The notes under the pieces were generated by a model. That model was not told where the DNA came from, did no database searches, and saw only the letters and a program-made list of their open reading frames with translations. Positions 59,667-64,000 of a DNA stretch of 64,000 nucleotides are shown here, in pieces. The position numbers and the translations under genes were made by a program. How positions within the stretch are numbered: the first letter of the stretch is position 1; each line of letters starts with the position of its first letter. This stretch comes from an uncultured Lachnospiraceae bacterium (GTDB lineage: Bacteria; Bacillota; Clostridia; Lachnospirales; Lachnospiraceae), in the NCBI GenBank assembly GCA_910588655.1, contig CAJUPJ010000017.1, forward strand, positions 11,006 through 75,005, written 5' to 3'.

Positions 59667-61946
59667 TTATAATATAGTTCCGTCAATTTTATCACCCTTT
59701 ATTCCATTACATTGCCTGCAAAGTATCTGCAAATTTTCTGGTACAGTTTTGCCACCCTTGCTTAATGGCATTATATGGTCTACCTGGAATAAGATACGTT
59801 CTGTCCCTCTTTTTCCACAGCATGCACAAACATACTTTCCGTCTTCATCTTTTGATTTATCAAATGTTAAATCCCGAAGATTTTTTTCTAATTCTGGATT
59901 GGCTTTGCCTATTTCAAATAATGGCAAATCTTCCAGCTTTCTTATTCCATATTGTACATTTTCTTCATCTTCATAAATATCTGGATTTGACAATTTTGTA
60001 AGCTCAATATCAAGCTGTCTCCAAAAATACAATTTACGTCCAAAAAATAATCTTAACAAATTATCATCATTATTATCCCACAAAGAATTTACATATTCTG
60101 TTTTTTGCCGCTGCCCCATATCCTCATCCCATATATGTTTTGCAATCACAGAAACATCAAGTTTCCCTCTGTCTATATCATCAAAAGAATAAAACTTCGG
60201 AGAAGTTTCATGCTGGGCATAGTACTTCAAAATATTTATTACATCTTTCTCTTCATAAGGTGGAATCATTTCTCCTAAAAAGAAAGTATTCCTGCATTGT
60301 ACTGCCATATCTTCTAATAATCCTTCTGGAAGATATTCATCTACACAGCCATAACTCTTAAACAGTCCTGGCATTTCCATCATCATATCCTCATACGCTT
60401 TTCTGGTACTGTCGTAAACCATAACCTGGTAAGAACAGTCTGCACCATCTTCTTCAAGATAGTTAAAGGCATACATACCTATTGGAATTCTTTGTATAAA
60501 TGGCACTTTCTCCAATATTGCAGTATCAACAGAGTTATCCAGCAAAGAAGCAAATTCTTCTATTTTGGAAACTGCAATCATACGTAATTCATGTTTTGCA
60601 CGCTCTATAGTATTATCTGCAAAATCATTACTACCATTAAACAAGCTATCTGGATTTACCCATGCAATATGTTCATTCCAGTTATCCACAAATGAAACTA
60701 TATATGCAAAAGAAGTCCCTCCTGCTGCTTCTCCACGGAGTGCACGTCCTATCATCTGTGTCATAAGTATAGTTGAAACTGTTGGTCTTGCTAAAAATAC
60801 AGTCTTAGTTTGTGGCAAATCAATTCCTTCTGTAAGTATATTTACATTTACAAGTATCTGTACATTGCCTGACTTGTATTCTTCAATTTTTCTTTCATTA
60901 TCCTCCCTGCTAATCCGTACCCCTGTAATTGCATCTTTAACATCTGACACAATAAATTCAGACCTGATACCTGCCTTATTAAATAAAGCACTTAGCTGGA
61001 CTGCATGTACCACATTAATTGCAAATACAATTGTCTGCCCATATTCTTCTTGTTTTGCTTTGTATGTATTTACAATCAGCTTGTTCCTGGCTGCACTTTC
61101 TGCCATCTGCCCAGCCACATCATCTGGCAGCACATCCAGACGTTGTATGCTTTCCCAGCCATTAAGCCCTAAATTCTCTCCATATATTTCTTCTGTATAA
61201 TAACTTTCAAAAATTGGCTTAGATAAAATACGGCGGTTAATAAGTTCTTTTAATCCAATCTGGTATGTAATTCCAATATCCCCATGAATTACTTTTCCTT
61301 CTTGCATACCATCATTATATATTTTCGCAAGTAATCCCTGTTCACCATCAGAAGTACGTAAGGGTGTAGCTGTCAGACCTATTAGTTTAACATTCTGGAC
61401 TCTTTCCTTTACATATTCAATTACTTTGCGGTATGTTTTAGCAGTTGAATGGTGTGCTTCATCTACAACTAAAAATATTTCCTTCTCATCATCCAGCCAT
61501 TTATCCAGACAGCCCAGATTCCTTCCTATACTATCTTTACTGACAATCAGCAAATTGTCTGATTTTTCAATATCTATTGCCCTGTCATGACATGATGCAC
61601 CAGATATAATCCGGTATTGAAAAAAGGGTATATGTGGTATAACTTCTGAATATGCAAAATTCTGAAAAGACTCTGCTGCCTGGTCAAGGAGCATTTGCCG
61701 GTGTGCAATCCATAGTATTTTTTTATTACAATCAATCCCGTTTTTTAAGAGCCACATAGAAGCAGTATAAGTCTTACCACCACCAGTTGGCAGAACAATC
61801 ATAGTACTATACCCGCCACTTTTATTAATAACATCAAGATTATCCATTGCATCCTTTTGATGCTCATAAGGCACTCTGGCATTCACTCCTTTTTTGGGAA
61901 ATACCTTCCCAAATGATTTCACTTCTATATTATAATCTTTCGCCAT
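59667..61946 (-). CDS. SF2 DEAH-box helicase fused to HNH endonuclease
   Basis: This 759-residue protein has an N-terminal superfamily 2 core: VPYEHQKDAMDNL (Q-type motif, ~25-37), Walker A LPTGGGKTYTASMWL (~52-66), motif Ia LWIAHRQMLLDQA, DEAH box LVVDEAHHSTAKTY (~159-172), motif III IGLTATPLRTSDG, and motif VI TQMIGRALRGEAAGG near 400. After a ~300-residue region of unknown fold, residues ~706-752 form an HNH nuclease with zinc cysteines CACC and CRQC and catalytic VDHIMPLSKGGKTVPENLQ. Fusion of a translocase to a nuclease suggests a restriction or DNA-processing role against foreign DNA. GGAGG lies 6 bases before ATG. Its position next to hicAB is typical of defence islands. I do not recognise a named system. 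Confidence 0.85.
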   Translation of the reverse strand: MAKDYNIEVKSFGKVFPKKGVNARVPYEHQKDAMDNLDVINKSGGYSTMIVLPTGGGKTYTASMWLLKNGIDCNKKILWIAHRQMLLDQAAESFQNFAYSEVIPHIPFFQYRIISGASCHDRAIDIEKSDNLLIVSKDSIGRNLGCLDKWLDDEKEIFLVVDEAHHSTAKTYRKVIEYVKERVQNVKLIGLTATPLRTSDGEQGLLAKIYNDGMQEGKVIHGDIGITYQIGLKELINRRILSKPIFESYYTEEIYGENLGLNGWESIQRLDVLPDDVAGQMAESAARNKLIVNTYKAKQEEYGQTIVFAINVVHAVQLSALFNKAGIRSEFIVSDVKDAITGVRISREDNERKIEEYKSGNVQILVNVNILTEGIDLPQTKTVFLARPTVSTILMTQMIGRALRGEAAGGTSFAYIVSFVDNWNEHIAWVNPDSLFNGSNDFADNTIERAKHELRMIAVSKIEEFASLLDNSVDTAILEKVPFIQRIPIGMYAFNYLEEDGADCSYQVMVYDSTRKAYEDMMMEMPGLFKSYGCVDEYLPEGLLEDMAVQCRNTFFLGEMIPPYEEKDVINILKYYAQHETSPKFYSFDDIDRGKLDVSVIAKHIWDEDMGQRQKTEYVNSLWDNNDDNLLRLFFGRKLYFWRQLDIELTKLSNPDIYEDEENVQYGIRKLEDLPLFEIGKANPELEKNLRDLTFDKSKDEDGKYVCACCGKRGTERILFQVDHIMPLSKGGKTVPENLQILCRQCNGIKGDKIDGTIL

Positions 61947-62150
61947 TCTGTTTCCTCCAAATTAATTGAAAATAAATTATAAAAATAAGTATCTTCTCAT
62001 TATTCTTTATTTTATATCATAAAATACAATAATTATTTATTATTCTACCAGATACATTCCAATATTTCTACTATAATTATACAAATTTTTCAAAAACAAA
62101 ACTACTTTATTTTTACATATGCTATATAATGCATATATAAATATACAAAA

Positions 62151-62181
62151 TTAAGCAGAAAGATTTAACCCTTCTGCTTAA
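62151..62181. terminator. Terminator between the membrane protein and helicase genes
   Basis: TTAAGCAGAA and TTCTGCTTAA form a perfect 10-bp stem; AATCAAAATTTT follows on the plus strand and AATTTTG on the minus strand. The 170 bases on its left (61947-62150) are AT-rich and contain no gene. Confidence 0.65.
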
Positions 62182-62207
62182 TCAAAATTTTATTAAAACA
62201 TTATTAT

Positions 62208-63743
62208 TTATCTATACCTGAATTTCTGTACACTATATAAATTCCTATGGATAACATACAACATATCTATTACTATAAGCATCATTACAGGTACAAAATG
62301 CATAACATAACGTGCTTTTGTTTCCCATATTGAAAGAAACAGGAACAGTCCAAAAAGTGCAAGCTTCCACATTGCAGCTGAACCCATTTCTTTTTTCAGC
62401 AGCCCATATACCACTGATATTGCAATAAATATAATTAGTGTCCACTGGTATAATGTACAATAACTATCGTATAAAGGATATAATTTCCCATCTTTAAAAA
62501 ATACTGACTGAAGCCACGAATTTCTTACAGGCTGTCTTTGTAAATGGAATTCCATATCATATTTTCCATTAGACCATGTACTTACTGCTTTGATATACTG
62601 GTGTAATAAAAGACCAGGAACACCATATTCCTTAAGGCGTTTTTTAATCATTCTTATATCGCCTTTTTCTTTATCCTCTTTTGTTTCAAATGAACTTGTG
62701 TATTCCCTGTCTGCAAGATTATAATTTCCTGTCCCTTTAAGCCCCATCATAACCCAGTGTGCATATGGAAAGTTTTCCTTATCATAATCTGTCTGGTCAA
62801 CTACGGCGGTTTTATCCATAACTATTTTAAATGTTTCCCTGCATGAACCAAATACAAGTATAAGTGCAAGCGTTGCCACCAGCCCTCTCTTCCAGTTTTT
62901 TGCAACAACCATATGCATTGCACATGCAATTGTAATAATTGCAACTGTAGGTTTTAACTCAAAACCAAGCCATGTAAGCACACCCATTGCCAAAATCCAG
63001 ATATATACATTTAATCTGTTCTTCTTAAAATTCTCCTCTACAAACTGGTAGCATAATAAAAGCCCTGCAACTATAGGGAGTACAAGCGTATCTGTATAAA
63101 CAAATGGTATATATGTGTAAAATGGTATAAATAAAAGTGACATTACCTGGAACAATACTGCTGCCCTTTTTCCATATTTTCTGTTTACAAGAACCATACA
63201 AAGAAGTATTGCAGCATCTATTGCCAGAATATTTAAAACCATATTGCCATATAAAAAATCCCCTGTACCAACTGCCTTTAATATCATGAACCAGAACGTT
63301 TCAAGCAGAAGCAGCATCTGGTTATTAGGATAACGCAGAAAATAAAAGTTATATTGGTCACTTGTCTTAAAAACATTATTTAAAGCCATTTCGCTTGCCT
63401 GTTTAAATATTACATTCCTGTCACCAGCAGGTGTTACTGCCATTTCATAGCCAAAATATACCTGTAATACAACTTGTATAACCATTAGAAATACAGCAGC
63501 TGTAATAACAGAATATTTATCAATATAGCTTAATGCCTGTATTTTCAGCCTTCCTGGAAATACAGGTTTAGCCCTGTATAAAACTAATGCTGCCATTATA
63601 ATTATAACAGGAATTAGCAGTAATACATTATCCCATATTCCCCAGATAAAAATTCCAGGCAGCAGCATAAGCCATATTGCAGCAAACATCCCATGAAATA
63701 TACGGCTTGCCATTCCTTGCAGTTTTCCAGCATATTTGTTCAT
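62208..63743 (-). CDS. Polytopic glycosyltransferase-like membrane protein
   Basis: From ATG 63743 (GAGGTGG 6 bases upstream) the 511-residue protein has about eleven to twelve hydrophobic helices and a long polar loop near residues 325-420 (including WVMMGLKGTGNYNLADREYT). An early luminal loop with TPAGDRNVIFKQASEMAL and RYPNNQMLLLLETFW is reminiscent of GT-C fold enzymes such as PMT/ArnT, where acidic loop residues are catalytic. GT-C proteins transfer sugars from lipid-linked donors outside the membrane. The family is not certain; a polymerase or ligase of similar topology is possible. It is the last gene in the window. Confidence 0.7.
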   Translation of the reverse strand: MNKYAGKLQGMASRIFHGMFAAIWLMLLPGIFIWGIWDNVLLLIPVIIIMAALVLYRAKPVFPGRLKIQALSYIDKYSVITAAVFLMVIQVVLQVYFGYEMAVTPAGDRNVIFKQASEMALNNVFKTSDQYNFYFLRYPNNQMLLLLETFWFMILKAVGTGDFLYGNMVLNILAIDAAILLCMVLVNRKYGKRAAVLFQVMSLLFIPFYTYIPFVYTDTLVLPIVAGLLLCYQFVEENFKKNRLNVYIWILAMGVLTWLGFELKPTVAIITIACAMHMVVAKNWKRGLVATLALILVFGSCRETFKIVMDKTAVVDQTDYDKENFPYAHWVMMGLKGTGNYNLADREYTSSFETKEDKEKGDIRMIKKRLKEYGVPGLLLHQYIKAVSTWSNGKYDMEFHLQRQPVRNSWLQSVFFKDGKLYPLYDSYCTLYQWTLIIFIAISVVYGLLKKEMGSAAMWKLALFGLFLFLSIWETKARYVMHFVPVMMLIVIDMLYVIHRNLYSVQKFRYR

Positions 63744-64000
63744 TTTAGCCCACCTCACAATAATTTAATCCCTGAATAATCTATAATCTAAGTTACAAGA
63801 TATAGATTACCAGAATTACCGCCAGGTATTCAATACCTTAAAAACATAATTAAGAATACATTAAAATTTAGTTATATGTATAAAATTAGCATTTATATAG
63901 AAAATCCAGACAAAACAAGACTTTGACGTGATTTAAAGGTTGTACAAAATAAGATAAAAATGGTTAAAAAATAGTGCGGTTAGCGACAAATAGCGACAAG
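63744..64000. other. Right-edge intergenic region
   Basis: AT-rich DNA upstream of the glycosyltransferase-like gene. Near the window end TAGCGACAAA is repeated in tandem as TAGCGACAAG. No reading frame or RNA was recognised; the region is cut by the window edge. Confidence 0.4.

Noticed and set aside
60565..61200. Plus-strand open frame of 211 codons
   Set aside because: It is antisense to the helicase-HNH gene, rich in Ser/Ile/Ala as expected for a complement frame, and lacks a start signal.

Overview
The window reads as chromosomal DNA of a low-GC, anaerobic, motile Firmicute, most likely a Lachnospiraceae-type Clostridium. Support comes from strong GGAGG ribosome binding sites, AT-rich intergenic DNA, near-consensus sigma-A promoters, the mbl-flhO-flhP and era-recO gene orders, a T-box and a cobalamin riboswitch, reverse rubrerythrin under a PerR-type regulator, and polysaccharide hydrolases. 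Genus cannot be fixed from the sequence alone. There are no rRNA or tRNA genes, CRISPR arrays or intact insertion sequences.

Layout. 0-7 kb: mainly minus-strand motility and cell-shape genes (YvyF-like regulator, comFC, recD2, rod-binding protein, two rod/hook proteins, mbl), with a candidate structured noncoding RNA between recD2 and the rod-binding gene. 7-18 kb: a small membrane protein, an AraC regulator, a frameshifted membrane-anchored protein, recJ, a CobD-like PLP enzyme, a GH42 beta-galactosidase, uvrB and a patch of gene remnants. 18-24 kb: a FlxA-like protein, an AgrC/AgrA-type two-component pair, NADAR, Nudix and GNAT proteins, and a ClC channel. 24-26 kb: perR and rubrerythrin with matching operators, a decayed toxin-antitoxin pair and a long inverted repeat. 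26-30 kb: a GH26-like enzyme and a secreted GH5 enzyme with a ricin-type domain.

29.8-39.2 kb is a cobalt/cobalamin block. A cobalamin riboswitch controls the cobalt ECF transporter cbiQ-cbiO-cbiM-cbiN. Converging on it is cbiG, a four-domain CbiH-CbiJ-CbiE-CbiT fusion and cbiA, preceded by and overlapping an XRE regulator gene. 39-46.5 kb holds recO, a YqzL-like gene, era, an M16C peptidase and a diguanylate cyclase. 46.8-53.7 kb is a complete trpEGDCFBA operon under a tryptophan T-box.

53.7-64 kb is accessory in character: two ankyrin-repeat proteins, two small membrane proteins, a GNAT enzyme, a LytTR regulator overlapping a DUF3021-like membrane protein, a HicA/HicB module with a broken hicB, an SF2 helicase fused to an HNH nuclease, and a polytopic glycosyltransferase-like protein. 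The best candidates for new biology are the helicase-HNH protein with HicAB, the structured RNA near 3.8 kb, the CbiHJET fusion, and the cobalamin terminator that carries the cbiQ Shine-Dalgarno sequence. Three genes are broken by one missing base in a homopolymer run, which is either real decay or slippage, or a sequencing artefact.
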